The notes: generated by a model not told the origin, from the sequence alone. A stretch of DNA of 64,000 bases from Alloyangia mangrovi (GCF_002300555.2 NZ_NTHN02000008.1:62001-126000); one strand, 5' to 3'; positions 18,772-30,148 are shown, counted from the stretch's first letter. Numbers and translations: made by a program.

Positions 18772-20148
18772 ATGGAAGTCTTTCTCCTTTTCGTCTGCAT
18801 CATCGGTCTGATGCTCATCGGTCTGCCGATCGCGGTTTCGCTGGGCCTGTCGTCGATCATCTTCCTGCTGGCGCTGTCGGACACCTCGCTGGCCTCGGTG
18901 GCGCAGTCGATGTTCCAGGCCATGGCAGGGCATTACACGCTGCTCGCCATTCCCTTCTTCATCCTCGCCTCCTCCTTCATGTCGACGGGCGGCGTGGCGC
19001 GGCGGATCATCCGCTTCTCGATCTCGCTCGTGGGGCACTTCCACGGCGGTCTGGCCATCGCCGGTGTCTTCGCCTGCATGCTCTTCGCCGCGCTCTCGGG
19101 CTCGTCGCCCGCGACCGTGGTGGCGATCGGCTCGATCGTCATCGCCGGGATGCGCCAGGTGGGCTACTCCAAGGACTTCGCGGCGGGGGTCATCGCCAAC
19201 GCCGGTACGCTGGGCATCCTCATCCCGCCGTCGATCGTGATGGTGGTCTACGCCTCGGCCACTGACGTCTCGGTCGGACGGATGTTCCTCGCCGGGGTCA
19301 TCCCGGGCCTGCTCGCGGGCACCATGCTGATGATCACCATCTACGCGATCGCCCGCGTGCGCGGCCTGCCCAAGGGCGAATGGCACGGCTGGGGCGAGGT
19401 GGTCCGCTCGGGGCGCGACGCGATGTGGGGGCTGTTCCTCATCGTGATCATCCTGGGCGGCATCTACGGCGGCATCTTCACCCCGACCGAGGCGGCTGCG
19501 GTGGCTGCGGTCTACGCCTTCCTCATCGCCAACTTCGTCTACCGCGACATGGGCCCGCTCGCCGGCAAGGACGGCGCGCCGAACCTGCCGTTGTTCCGCA
19601 AGCCCATCGCGCTGGTCACCGCCTTCTTCCACCGCGACACCCGCGACACGCTCTTCGAGGCCGGCAAGCTGACGGTCACGCTGATGTTCATCATCGCCAA
19701 CGCGCTGATCCTCAAGCACGTGCTGACCGACGAGCAGATCCCCCAGCGCATTGCCGGGATGATGCTGGACGCTGGCTTCGGACCGATCATGTTCCTGGTG
19801 ATCGTCAACGTGATCCTGCTGATCGGCGGCCAGTTCATGGAGCCCTCTGGCCTCATCGTGATCGTCGCGCCGCTGGTCTTCCCGATCGCCATCGAGCTCG
19901 GCATCGACCCGATCCACCTCGGCATCATCATGGTGGTCAACATGGAGATCGGCATGATCACCCCGCCGGTGGGTCTCAACCTCTTCGTCACCTCGGGCGT
20001 CGCGGGCATGTCGATGATGCGCGTGGTGAGGGCGGCGCTGCCGTTCCTTGCCGTGCTCTTCGTCTTCCTGATCATGGTGACCTACATCCCCTGGCTGTCG
20101 ACCTGGCTGCCGACCACCTTCATGGGGCCGGAGATCATCACCAACTGA
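18772..20148 (+). CDS. dctM: TRAP transporter large permease DctM
   Basis: 458 residues with about 12 membrane helices. It forms the sodium- or proton-driven channel of the DctPQM uptake system. Family patterns include GLPIAVSLGLSSIIFLL, FFILASSFMSTGGVARRII, the LFAALSGSSPATVVAIGSI loop, GTLGILIPPSIVMVVYA, GGIYGGIFTPTEAAAVAAVY and EIGMITPPVGLNLFV. An extra soluble loop of about 45 residues (FVYRDMGPLAGKDGAPNLPL...) sits between middle helices. It is the last gene of the operon. Confidence 0.96.
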   Translation: MEVFLLFVCIIGLMLIGLPIAVSLGLSSIIFLLALSDTSLASVAQSMFQAMAGHYTLLAIPFFILASSFMSTGGVARRIIRFSISLVGHFHGGLAIAGVFACMLFAALSGSSPATVVAIGSIVIAGMRQVGYSKDFAAGVIANAGTLGILIPPSIVMVVYASATDVSVGRMFLAGVIPGLLAGTMLMITIYAIARVRGLPKGEWHGWGEVVRSGRDAMWGLFLIVIILGGIYGGIFTPTEAAAVAAVYAFLIANFVYRDMGPLAGKDGAPNLPLFRKPIALVTAFFHRDTRDTLFEAGKLTVTLMFIIANALILKHVLTDEQIPQRIAGMMLDAGFGPIMFLVIVNVILLIGGQFMEPSGLIVIVAPLVFPIAIELGIDPIHLGIIMVVNMEIGMITPPVGLNLFVTSGVAGMSMMRVVRAALPFLAVLFVFLIMVTYIPWLSTWLPTTFMGPEIITN

Positions 20149-20168
20149 GCCCTTCCGGCACAGGCACG

Positions 20169-20202
20169 AAAAAAGCGCGGCGCCCGTCATCGGGCGCCGC
20201 GC
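20169..20202 (-). terminator. Terminator hairpin on the minus strand between dctM and tpiA
   Basis: GCGCGGCGCCCG (20175-20186) and CGGGCGCCGCGC (20191-20202) form a perfect 12-bp stem with a 4-base loop. The adjacent run of six A (20169-20174) is a U run on the minus strand, so it stops minus-strand transcripts coming from tpiA. Confidence 0.75.
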
Positions 20203-20232
20203 GTGGTGCGGGGGCAGGACCGCCTCCGGCGG

Positions 20233-20300
20233 GCGTATTTTAAAAGAGAAGAAGCCGGGGACTGCGCAGGGCCCCCGGCTTCTTCTTTTTCCAAATACGC
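20233..20300. repeat. Bidirectional hairpin element with GCGTATTT / AAATACGC arms
   Basis: GCGTATTT (20233-20240) with AGAAGAAGCCGGGG on the left mirrors CCCCGGCTTCTTCT and AAATACGC on the right; the inner GAAGAAGCCGGGG/CCCCGGCTTCTTC stem is perfect. It lies in the convergent gap between dctM and tpiA and has T-rich arms on both strands, fitting a bidirectional terminator. A second copy of this type is at 27885-27948. Confidence 0.75.
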
Positions 20301-21055
20301 ATTTCGCCGGCGGTCAGGCCTGGCCGAGCGCCTCGATGATGGGCACGAAATCCGCCGCCTTGAGGCTCGCGCCCCCCCACCAACGCGCCGTCGACGTTGG
20401 AGACCGCGAAGATCTCGCCCGCGTTGCCGGGTTTCACCGAACCGCCGTAGAGCAGGCGGACCGAGCGGCCGACGCCTTCGCCGAAGCGCTTCTCGAGCTT
20501 GGCGCGCATGAAATCATGCACCTCGCCGATCTGGTCGGTGGTGGGCACCTTGCCGGTGCCGATGGCCCAGATCGGCTCGTAGGCGACGACGAGGCTGTGG
20601 CCGGTCGCGCCATCGGGGATCGAGCCCGCGAGCTGCCCGGCGATGATGTCGAGCGTATTGGAGGCCTCGCGCTCGGCGAGGCTCTCGCCGACGCAGACCA
20701 CGGCGGTCAGCCCGGTGTCCCAGGCGGCGCGGGTCTTGTTGCGCACGTCCTCGTCGGTCTCGCCATGATCGGTGCGGCGCTCGGAGTGGCCGAGGATCAC
20801 GTAGCTTGCGCCCGCGTCCCTGAGCATCTCCGCCGAGATGTCGCCGGTGTGGGCGCCCGAGGCTTTGGCGTGGCAGTCCTGCCCGCCGATGGCGATGTCG
20901 CCGGCGCGCGCAGCGGCCTGCGCGACCAGCGTGGCGGGCGGGCAGATCAGCACCTCGGTCTCGCCGCCGTCGGCATCCGCCATGGCCTTGAGTTCATCCA
21001 GGGCGGCGGCCAGCCCGTTCATCTTCCAGTTGCCGGCGGCAAGTTTCCTGCGCAT
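20240..21055 (-). CDS. tpiA: Triosephosphate isomerase (3' end frame-shifted)
   Basis: It interconverts dihydroxyacetone phosphate and glyceraldehyde 3-phosphate. The catalytic parts are complete: Asn and Lys in GNWKMNG at the N-terminus, His in ILGHSERR, Glu in [12 protein letters not shown], and the phosphate loop YGGSVKPGN. After [11 protein letters not shown] the frame is broken by a run of seven C (20372-20378 on the plus strand). With six, the protein continues [18 protein letters not shown] and stops at 20314, giving 246 residues. As written it runs on to 20240 into the hairpin element, adding about 40 foreign residues. A homopolymer error is likely. Confidence 0.92.
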   Translation of the reverse strand: MRRKLAAGNWKMNGLAAALDELKAMADADGGETEVLICPPATLVAQAAARAGDIAIGGQDCHAKASGAHTGDISAEMLRDAGASYVILGHSERRTDHGETDEDVRNKTRAAWDTGLTAVVCVGESLAEREASNTLDIIAGQLAGSIPDGATGHSLVVAYEPIWAIGTGKVPTTDQIGEVHDFMRAKLEKRFGEGVGRSVRLLYGGSVKPGNAGEIFAVSNVDGALVGGREPQGGGFRAHHRGARPGLTAGEMRIWKKKKPGALRSPRLLLF

Positions 21056-21173
21056 CGTCGCTCCTCTCGTTGAAGTTCGCGCGTATCATCGCGGCGCAGC
21101 CCGCAGCGTCAAGCTTGGTTGCGCAATCAAGGAGATAGGGCAGGAGGCGCCGCAGGGGAAGCGGGGGCCGGGC

Positions 21174-21557
21174 TCATTCCGAGCCGCGGCGCTCGGCCTC
21201 AAGTTCCTCGATGTCCTTGAACTTGATCGACTCGCCGCAGCCGCAGGCGTCGGCGACATTGGGGTTGTTGAACTTGAACCCCGATTCCAGCAGCGAACTC
21301 TGGTAGTCGATCTCGGTGCCGAAAAGGAACATCTGCGCCATGGGCGCGATCAGCACGCGTGCGCCGTCCTGTTCGACAACCTCGTCGTTCGACTCCGCCA
21401 CATCGACGAAGTCCATGGTGTATTCCATGCCGGCGCAGCCACCCTTCTTGACGCCGATGCGCAGGCCCGCACGCCCGTCGCGTTCCATGAGCTTGCGCAC
21501 CTGCGTCACCGCGGCCGGGGTGATGGTGACCGCCTGTTTTCCGGGAATGCCGAACAT
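21174..21557 (-). CDS. A-type iron-sulfur carrier protein (HesB/IscA/SufA family)
   Basis: 127 residues. These proteins accept [4Fe-4S] or [2Fe-2S] clusters and pass them to target enzymes. The three conserved cysteines are present: one in KKGGCAGMEY and two in the C-terminal CGCGES. A core of about 107 residues is followed by a charged tail (KFKDIEELEAERRGSE). It stands 118 bases upstream of tpiA on the same strand. It may be the SufA-like carrier, but ErpA cannot be excluded from sequence alone. Confidence 0.9.
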   Translation of the reverse strand: MFGIPGKQAVTITPAAVTQVRKLMERDGRAGLRIGVKKGGCAGMEYTMDFVDVAESNDEVVEQDGARVLIAPMAQMFLFGTEIDYQSSLLESGFKFNNPNVADACGCGESIKFKDIEELEAERRGSE

Positions 21558-21727
21558 CCGCGTCTCCTATGAGCTTTGTCAGGAATTTAAGGCCCGAGGG
21601 CCGGGGAAACAAGGGGCCGCGGGGCTTGACAGCTGGGCGGGCCCGGCCGCATGGCCCAAGCCCGGAAGACCAACCCGGAACACCACCCCGGGAACCATCC
21701 CGACGTACAGCAGGCGAGGGATCGCGC

Positions 21728-22279
21728 ATGAACATGATCGAGACGGCGCGTACGCGGATCGCCCCGATCGGCGAGGCGGACGCGGGCCCGCTGCGGTCTT
21801 ACTATCTGCGCAACGCGGCGCATCTGGAGCCCTGGGAGCCACGGCGACCGGCGGGATATCACGATGCGGCAGAGTGGCAGGCCCGGGTGCAGGCCCAGGT
21901 TGCCGAAGCGCAGGAAGGGCGCGCTTATCGCTTCGTCGCGCGGCTGCGTGGGGCGGACGAGGTGCTTGCGGTGGTCAATTGCACCGGTGTCGCGCGAGGG
22001 CCGTTCCCGGCTTGCCTGCTGGGCTATTCGATCGATGCCGCGCAAGAGGGCGCGGGGCTGATGCAGGAGGTTCTGGAGGCGGTGATCCCCTGGCTCTTCA
22101 ACGAGGCGGGCCTGCACAGGATCATGGCCAATCACCTGCCCGAGAACACCCGCAGCGCGGCCCTGCTGGCGCGGCTCGGCTTCGAGGTCGAGGGGCGGGC
22201 GCGCGACTACCTGAAGATCAACGGGCGCTGGCGCGACCACGTGCTCACCGCCTGCATCAACGATGCGCTGATGCCCTGA
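21728..22279 (+). CDS. GNAT N-acetyltransferase, RimJ/RimL-like
   Basis: 183 residues from the ATG at 21728; GAGGG lies about 7 bases upstream, and the reading frame before it is low-complexity. The fold is recognised by LLGYSIDAAQEGAGLMQEVL, where the acetyl-CoA loop is degenerate, and by LHRIMANHLPENTRSAALLARLGFEVEGRARDYLKINGRWRDHV, which is the typical RimJ/RimL C-terminal pattern. It likely acetylates a protein N-terminus or small amine. It is divergent from the A-type carrier gene. Confidence 0.88.
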   Translation: MNMIETARTRIAPIGEADAGPLRSYYLRNAAHLEPWEPRRPAGYHDAAEWQARVQAQVAEAQEGRAYRFVARLRGADEVLAVVNCTGVARGPFPACLLGYSIDAAQEGAGLMQEVLEAVIPWLFNEAGLHRIMANHLPENTRSAALLARLGFEVEGRARDYLKINGRWRDHVLTACINDALMP

Positions 22280-22294
22280 GGCGGCGGCCCGGGC

Positions 22295-23957
22295 TCAGGC
22301 CGCCTCGGCAGGTCTTGCATCGGGGAAGATCGGCTCTGCCGAGCTGTCGAGCTCCTGCGCCGCCGCCAGCAGCCGTTCGCGGGCCTCGCATTCGAGCGAC
22401 CAGGCGATGTTCGGATCGGGGCAGGGAATCAGGAAGAGCACCTCCTGACCGAAGACATCGTGGCCGGAAACGTAGACGCCGCGCGATTCGGGGCGATCGG
22501 CGAGACCCTCCATGTTGTCGAGAATCTCCTCGTAGCGCTTGCGCAGCGCATCGACATTGGCGGCATGGGACAGCCGCAGGACGACTTCGCGGATCAGGAA
22601 ATGCTCCTGCATGGTCCAGTTCTCGAAGGGCTCGGCGACAAAATCGACCACCGGCACCACCAGCCGCTGCCCGGTCCAGACGCGCAGCTGCACGTAGGTG
22701 AAATGGATGCGCTCGACCGAGCAAAGGTGGCCCTTGAAAAGCACCTTGTCGCCGATGCGCGCCGATTGGTTCAGCGCGATCTGCATCGAGGCCATGATGT
22801 TGGTCAGCACGTTGCGCCCGGCGTAAGCGAGGATGATTGTCGCGGTGCCCGCCGAGGCGAGAAGCGAAATGCCGAGCGAGCGCATGACGCTGGCCTCGGA
22901 GATCACGATGCCCGCGCCGACCAGCGCCACCAGAACGATCACCGCGCGGCGGGCGGCGGAGACGCGGGTCGCGATGTTGCGGCGCTGCTCCTGGCCCTCG
23001 CCCATCTCGGCCAGTTCGTCGCCGTCGAATTTCACCAGCCGGTTGAGAATCACGTCGGCCACGTTGATCACCAGCCAGAGCACCGTCGAGACGAATCCGA
23101 GGATGAGGAGCGGCGAGAGAATCGTGTCGATTCGCCCCGAGAAGACCAGCACGTGCCGGGTAAGCAGCGACATGGTCAGGGTGACCACGGCCAGCGTCGT
23201 CGGGCCGCGCAGCGCCACGAGCGTGGAGTAGGGCGCATCGCGCAACGTGCGGTTCAGACCGCGCGACATGAGCCTGTTGACCAGAAATCCGATGATCGCG
23301 GTGACGGTCAGCACAAGTGGCAGTGCGATGACCTCCCACCAGCGCAGGCCCCAGAAGGCGCGCTCGCGCAGCGGCGCAGGGAGCGCCTTTTCCAGCTCGG
23401 TGGGGCCGAAGGCCTCGGCCAGCGCGGGCAGCGCCTGCACCGTCTGGCGCGAGACCAGCCAGACCGGGTCTCCGGTGGCAGGTTTCACGCGGTTGATGCG
23501 GATCGGCACCGGGCGGTCGCCGAGCTTGACGTACCACAGCAGCAGCGAGCGGCGCGGCTCGCCCGCCATGGGGGCATCAGGGGTCCGGGCATCGACGCCA
23601 TCGGGCCGGTCGCGCAGGTCGTACCAATCGATCATGATCTTGCGATCCATGAGCGTGGCGAACTGCCGGGCGCGCTCTGGCCCAAGCTCGGCCTGATCGC
23701 CGGGCTCGATGGGGGAGAGGTCGAGAAGATGCGCCGCACCCTCCCAGTCCTCGTCGTCGGCGCGGAAGAGGAAGCTTTCGAGCGCGGCGCGCGGGGTGGA
23801 CCTGTCGATGTTCTGGGGGGGCGGCGCCGAGACCGGGGTTGACCATCTCGACCTCGTACCAGCGATCGAGATCGCCCTGCTGCGCGCGGCCCGGCGCAGG
23901 CAGGGCCAGAAGCAGCGTCAGCAGCGCAAGCGGGAGGAGGCGGGCGAGCAGGGTCAT
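22295..23957 (-). pseudogene. MscS-family mechanosensitive channel, frameshifted as sequenced
   Basis: The start at 23957 gives a signal peptide (MTLLARLLPLALLTLLLALP...RAQQ) and DRWYEVEMVNPGLGAAP. A run of seven G on the plus strand (23815-23821) then breaks the frame. With six, it continues QNIDRSTPRAALESFLFRAD and joins a frame with MDRKIMIDWYD, several membrane helices, and the pore-helix region (LLASAGTATIILAYAGRNVL, NIMASMQIALNQSARIGDKV) of MscS channels. The repaired product is about 553 residues and has a large periplasmic N-terminal domain. It is predicted to open upon membrane tension and release solutes. It ends at 22295 with a cytoplasmic domain. Confidence 0.87.
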
Positions 23958-24055
23958 CGCAGCCTAACGGCAGCCGCGCGCCAATGGTTCCGCGCCCTCA
24001 GGTGCGGAGCGTGCCGCCAATGCGGGAGGCCCAAGGAAAAATGGCAGAGGCCCAA

Positions 24056-24082
24056 AGAAAAAGCGCGCCACGGGGGCGCGCT
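24056..24082 (-). terminator. Terminator after the SufT-like gene
   Basis: On the minus strand AGCGCGCC (24075-24082) and GGCGCGCT (24062-24069) form an 8-bp stem followed by a U-rich stretch. It sits about 30 bases downstream of the stop of the 24112-24468 gene. Confidence 0.75.
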
Positions 24083-24111
24083 CTGCGTGTCTGTTCCGCA
24101 GTGGCGGTGGC

Positions 24112-24468
24112 TTACATGAAGCCCAGCTCCAGCCGGGCCTCGTCGGACATCATGTCCATGCCCCAGGGCGGATCGAAGACCATGTCGACATCCACGTCCT
24201 TGACCCCTGGCACCGAGGCCACGGCATCCTGCACCCAACCCGGCATCTCACCCGCCACCGGGCAGCCCGGCGCGGTTAGCGTCATGATCACCTTCACCTC
24301 GTTCTCGGCGGCGATCTCGATCGTGTAGATCAGGCCGAGGTCGTAGATGTTCACCGGGATTTCCGGGTCGAACACGGTGCGGCACGCTTCGACGACCGAA
24401 TCGTACAGCGGGTGATCGGTGCTGGAGGGCGCGATCAGCGGGGCGCCTTCAAGCGGTGCGTCGGTCAT
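24112..24468 (-). CDS. SufT/MIP18-type iron-sulfur assembly factor
   Basis: 118 residues from the ATG at 24468; GGAAGGAC lies just upstream on the minus strand. The conserved MIP18 core is present: TVFDPEIPVNIYDLGLIYTI, then VKVIMTLTAPGCPVAGEMPGW with the conserved Cys, and DVDMVFDPPWGMDMMSDEAR. SufT-like proteins help load clusters onto client proteins. The gene stands alone rather than in a suf operon, although an A-type carrier lies 2.5 kb away. A PaaD role is less likely because there are no paa genes here. Confidence 0.9.
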   Translation of the reverse strand: MTDAPLEGAPLIAPSSTDHPLYDSVVEACRTVFDPEIPVNIYDLGLIYTIEIAAENEVKVIMTLTAPGCPVAGEMPGWVQDAVASVPGVKDVDVDMVFDPPWGMDMMSDEARLELGFM

Positions 24469-24912
24469 GGCGGGTCCTTCCTCGGGGTTCCTGAGCGAAG
24501 ATATAGGAAAAGCGCGCGCCGGGGTAAAGGGTGCGCGCTGGGGCTGGGCGCCCGTGTCGGTCCCGCCGCAGCATATCCAAAGGTATAAAAAATGACTTTT
24601 TGTGGGCGGAGGATGTGCTATCTTGATGCTATTCGGCGTCACGCATCCAAAGAATGCGCCTGCCAGGGACTGACGTCCCGCAGGCACGCCAGACAGGAGT
24701 CCAAGCCTCAACAGGGAGGAGGCGACGACGCAAAGCGACCGAGGGGTGCAGCGCTGGCAGCGCCCCGAAGAGACTGCGCGCCGGACGGGGGTGTCCGGGG
24801 TGAAGGGGGATGGACCGGTGTTGTGGGGGCGCCGGACCGCTGTCGAGGCGCCTGCCGAAGGCCGGGACAGGCCAGCAAGGGGCGCATCTCGACAAGGAAC
24901 GGGGAAGGGGAC
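24469..24912 (+). other. Structured 444-base region upstream of an 80-residue gene, candidate RNA leader
   Basis: No convincing protein is encoded here, although a frame in line with the next gene is open from 24592. Three strong hairpins follow each other: 24658-24685 (GCCTGC and GCAGGC outside, GGGAC and GTCCC inside), 24743-24766 (GGGGTGC with GCGCCCC) and 24781-24798 (CCGGAC with GTCCGG). The AT-rich stretch with TATAAAAAATGAC and TATCTT around 24580-24625 could hold a promoter. The structure suggests an untranslated leader or a small RNA, but I recognise no family. Confidence 0.4.
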
Positions 24913-25155
24913 ATGGGAATGCTTCATTCGATAAAGGAACCCGCGGCCGAATATGCCGCGTTCGAAGACGTGATCGCCAGGGCGCATGGTATGCAGGGCA
25001 GTCGTGCGGTCTCGGAACTGCTGCGCCTCTCGGCGGCGCTGCTCGAACATTGCGCTTATGAAATGGCGCGCAGCGACGGGCGGGGGCAGGTGTCGCGGAT
25101 CATCCTCATTTCGGCGGAGCTGGAACGCATGGCGCGCGAGGCCGCGGCGCAATAG
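24913..25155 (+). CDS. Small protein of unknown function
   Basis: 80 residues starting at 24913, with GGGAAGGGG immediately upstream at 24901-24910. The sequence is mostly helical (AFEDVIARAHGMQGSRAVSE, then LLRLSAALLEHCAYEMARSD, RIILISAELERMAREAAAQ) and I recognise no domain. A longer frame from 24592 would add an Arg/Gly/Pro-rich N-terminus with the look of non-coding sequence, so the shorter start is preferred. It is isolated between the structured region and tRNA-Asp. Confidence 0.6.
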   Translation: MGMLHSIKEPAAEYAAFEDVIARAHGMQGSRAVSELLRLSAALLEHCAYEMARSDGRGQVSRIILISAELERMAREAAAQ

Positions 25156-25305
25156 GCGTTGCGACGTCCGGGGTGACCAAGCGTAACCATCTGACATGGC
25201 GGCATAATCCGCAGTAACCCTGGCCCGCTGCCGCACGCGTACGGCTGGCGCGGCAGGTTTTTTCTGGCTCTGCAGAAAAATCCGCAACTGCCCCTAGGAA
25301 AGCGC

Positions 25306-25334
25306 TTGACGGGGTCCGGCCCCCCGCCTAAAAG
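25306..25334 (+). promoter_or_regulatory. Promoter of tRNA-Asp
   Basis: TTGACG (25306-25311) and TAAAAG (25329-25334) are separated by 17 bases and lie about 37 bases upstream of the tRNA. This matches the housekeeping sigma pattern of alphaproteobacteria. Confidence 0.7.
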
Positions 25335-25370
25335 CGCCCCACGTTCGGGACACAGTCCAGACGGTAGCGA

Positions 25371-25447
25371 GCGGTTGTAGCTCAGTTGGTTAGAGTACCG
25401 GCCTGTCACGCCGGGGGTCGCGGGTTCGAGCCCCGTCAACCGCGCCA
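25371..25447 (+). tRNA. tRNA-Asp (anticodon GTC)
   Basis: 77 bases including an encoded CCA. The acceptor arm GCGGTTG pairs with CAACCGC, the D arm reads GCTCAGTTGGTTAGAG, the anticodon stem is CCGGC/GCCGG around CTGTCAC, and the T arm contains GGTTCGAGCC. The anticodon GTC reads aspartate codons. Confidence 0.97.
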
Positions 25448-25554
25448 CTTTCTTCGGAACGCAGACGCCTCGCAGCCTCCGGGCCGCGCGGCGTTTCTGC
25501 TTTTGGGGCCTCCGATTTCGGGCGCCCGGACCGGAAGCGCGGAGCAGCTCTCCG

Positions 25555-25615
25555 TTTCTTCTGGGCAGAAATATCCCGGGGGAGTCGCGCGCAGCGCGGC
25601 GGGGGCAGCGCCCCC
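25555..25615 (+). repeat. Composite intergenic element, copy 1
   Basis: TTTCTTCTGGGC (25555-25566) continues to AAATATCCCGGGG (25570-25582). A GGGGGC-AGC-GCCCCC hairpin follows at 25601-25615. The gap from 25448 to 25719 holds no gene; it contains this element between tRNA-Asp and obgE. Related copies are at 33003-33027, 46749-46792, 47848-47895 and 58051-58129. Confidence 0.75.
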
Positions 25616-25638
25616 ATGACGCCCCGCCAGCAACTTGA

Positions 25639-27845
<2,207 letters not shown>

Positions 27846-27884
27846 GCGCGCCTGCCCGGCACCGCGCAGGCGGGACGGGCAGAC

Positions 27885-27948
27885 TGCGTATTTGCAAAGA
27901 GAAGAAGGGTGTGGACAGCCAGCCGCTTCTTCTCTTTCCAAATACGCA
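27885..27948. repeat. Hairpin element of the GCGTATTT type, second copy
   Basis: TGCGTATTTGCAAAGAGAAGAAG at the left (27885-27907) mirrors CTTCTTCTCTTTCCAAATACGCA at the right (27926-27948), with a loop of about 18 bases. It lies between proB and proA. It is the sister of 20233-20300. It could end most proB transcripts or stabilise their 3' ends. Confidence 0.75.
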
Positions 27949-28064
27949 CGGCGCGGCGCCAGCCATCCGCGACAGGCAGCGAGGTGGCGCGCAATCGGCT
28001 CTGTATCCCCCAAGGTCACGGCGCTATAAGGAGGCTCCAAACCCCAAACCTAGGGTAAAGAGCG

Positions 28065-29330
28065 ATGAAAGACCTGACAGACATCCACGCGACCATGATC
28101 GACCTCGGCAAACGCGCCAAGGCCGCCGCCGCGGAGCTCGCCTTTACCCCGCCAGAGCGCAAGACCGAGGCGCTGGAGGCCGCGGCGGATGCCGTCTGGG
28201 CCCGCCGCGCGGAGATCCTTGCCGCCAATGAAAAGGACATGCAGTTCGGTCGCGACAAGGGTCTGTCCGAAGCGATGATGGACCGGCTGCTGCTCACCGA
28301 GGAGCGCCTGCAGGGCGTCGTCGACGGGCTGCGCGCCATTGCCGCGCAGCGCGATCCCGTGGGCGAGGTGATCACCGAGTGGGACCGTCCCAGCGGGCTG
28401 CAGATCAAGCGCGTGCGCACGCCGCTCGGCGTCATCGGGGTGATCTACGAATCCCGCCCGAACGTCACCGCTGACGCGGGCGCGCTCTGCCTCAAGTCGG
28501 GCAACGCGGTGATCCTACGCGGCGGCTCCGAGAGCTTCCACAGCTCCTCGGCGATCCACGCCTGCCTCGTTGACGGCCTGCGCAAGGCGGGCCTGCCCGA
28601 GGACGCGATCCAACTGGTTCCGACGCGCGACCGCGCCGCGGTGCAGGAGCTGCTGACCATGACCGACTATGTCGATGTCATCGTGCCGCGCGGCGGCAAG
28701 GGGCTTGTGGGCCTCGTGCAGCGCGAGGCGCGGGTGCCGGTCTTTGCCCATCTCGAGGGTATCGTGCACATCTACATCGACCGCGCCGCCGATCCGGTGA
28801 CCGCGCTCAAGGTGGTGCTCAACGCCAAGACCCGGCGCACCGGCATCTGCGGCGCCGCCGAATGCCTGCTGATCCATCGCGAGGCGATGGACACCATCGG
28901 CCAGGGCGTGATCCGCGCGCTGCTCGACGCCGGGGTCGAGGTGCGCGGCGACGCAGGCGTGCAGCAGGTCGAAGGCGTGACCCCGGCCACCGAGGTCGAC
29001 TGGGGACGCGAGTATCTCGACAAGATCATCGCAGCCAAGGTGGTCGCCGACGAGGACGACGCCATCGCTCACATTCGCCGCTACGGCTCGCAGCACACCG
29101 ACTGCATCCTGTCGCAGGACGAGGCGGCGGTGGAGAAGTTCATAAAGCGCGTCGACAGCGCCATCGTCATGGTCAACTCCTCGACCCAGTTCGCCGACGG
29201 CGGCGAATTCGGCATGGGGGCCGAGATCGGCATTGCCACCGGCAAGATGCACGCCCGCGGCCCGGTGGGCGCCGAGCAGCTGACCAGCTTCAAGTACGTG
29301 GTGCGCTCCGAAGGCGCGGTGCGCGGCTGA
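28065..29330 (+). CDS. proA: Glutamate-5-semialdehyde dehydrogenase (gamma-glutamyl phosphate reductase)
   Basis: 421 residues. It reduces glutamyl phosphate to glutamate semialdehyde with NADPH. Key parts are the [20 protein letters not shown] nucleotide region, [16 protein letters not shown], the [20 protein letters not shown] stretch, [20 protein letters not shown] with the catalytic Cys, and [21 protein letters not shown]. It starts 219 bases after proB. Confidence 0.96.
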   Translation: MKDLTDIHATMIDLGKRAKAAAAELAFTPPERKTEALEAAADAVWARRAEILAANEKDMQFGRDKGLSEAMMDRLLLTEERLQGVVDGLRAIAAQRDPVGEVITEWDRPSGLQIKRVRTPLGVIGVIYESRPNVTADAGALCLKSGNAVILRGGSESFHSSSAIHACLVDGLRKAGLPEDAIQLVPTRDRAAVQELLTMTDYVDVIVPRGGKGLVGLVQREARVPVFAHLEGIVHIYIDRAADPVTALKVVLNAKTRRTGICGAAECLLIHREAMDTIGQGVIRALLDAGVEVRGDAGVQQVEGVTPATEVDWGREYLDKIIAAKVVADEDDAIAHIRRYGSQHTDCILSQDEAAVEKFIKRVDSAIVMVNSSTQFADGGEFGMGAEIGIATGKMHARGPVGAEQLTSFKYVVRSEGAVRG

Positions 29331-29333
29331 GGC

Positions 29334-29939
29334 TCAGTTGATCTCGATGGTGACCGCGGCCTCGCCCGCGGTAACCTCGATGTTGCGGCCGCGCTCCTCG
29401 GCCAGGGCGGCGAAGATCGGGAAATGAACCTGCGCGCCGGTGAGCGCGGGCAGCTTGCCGGGGTGGCCGAGCAGGCTCCAAAGCGCCGCATCATGGGCGA
29501 TGCGCTTGCCGGTGCCGGTGATCCTCCAGCCCTGGTTCAGCTCCTCGACCTCGATGCGCCCGCCCAGCGGCAGGGCGCTTTCGCAGCAGAGCACCGCCAG
29601 CAGCGCGAGCTGAACCTCGGGGCGCGGCGCGGCGCTCTGGCGGCGCCAGTCGCAGCTGAGCCGCCCGCCCTCGCAGTAGTCGCGCAGCAGGCGCGCGGCT
29701 TCCGGCGGGCCGATCATCTGCTCGCCCTCGGCATGGCCGAACGCCACCCGGAACAGGCTGAGCCTTGCGCGGGCGGCGCGACAGCTGTCGTCCACCAAGG
29801 TCAGTTCCGGCGTGTCGAGCTGCGTGCCCGAGAGCGCCAGGAGTTCGAGCCCGTTGGCGATGGCGCCGACCGGGCTGACCAGGTCATGGCAGAGGCGCGA
29901 GGCTACCAGCGTCGCGAGTTTGGCGTTATGCTGTTGCAT
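29334..29939 (-). CDS. chpT: Histidine phosphotransferase ChpT
   Basis: 201 residues. ChpT passes phosphoryl groups from the CckA kinase to CtrA (and CpdR) in alphaproteobacteria. The histidine box is at SRLCHDLVSPVGAIANG with His18 as phospho-site, and the rest resembles a degenerate histidine-kinase ATPase fold lacking catalytic motifs, as expected for ChpT. In this group the pathway controls motility and gene transfer agent genes more than essential cell-cycle steps. It is convergent with proA and divergent from the DUF3553 gene. Confidence 0.88.
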   Translation of the reverse strand: MQQHNAKLATLVASRLCHDLVSPVGAIANGLELLALSGTQLDTPELTLVDDSCRAARARLSLFRVAFGHAEGEQMIGPPEAARLLRDYCEGGRLSCDWRRQSAAPRPEVQLALLAVLCCESALPLGGRIEVEELNQGWRITGTGKRIAHDAALWSLLGHPGKLPALTGAQVHFPIFAALAEERGRNIEVTAGEAAVTIEIN

Positions 29940-29965
29940 CAGGGCCTCGTGGAAAGGGGATGGAT

Positions 29966-30148
29966 ATGAACGATCTCAACGCATTACTGGAGCCGGGCAT
30001 GCTGGTGCAGCATCCCGACAGACCGGATTGGGGGATCGGGCAGGTGCAATCCAATATCGGCGGCCGCGTGACTGTCAACTTTCGGGAGCAGGGCAAGGTC
30101 GTGCTCGACGGCGAACGTGTGACCCTCCTGCCGGTATTCGACACATAG
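29966..30148 (+). CDS. DUF3553-like small protein
   Basis: 60 residues from the ATG at 29966. An in-frame ATG at 29960 touches the GGAAAGGGG site (29951-29959) with no spacing, while 29966 has a proper 6-base gap, so the latter start is preferred. The sequence LLEPGMLVQHPDRPDWGIGQ, then VTVNFREQGKVVL, has the SH3-like pattern of DUF3553 proteins (related to the GTVxx nucleic-acid-binding tudor-like folds). Function is unknown. Confidence 0.85.
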   Translation: MNDLNALLEPGMLVQHPDRPDWGIGQVQSNIGGRVTVNFREQGKVVLDGERVTLLPVFDT

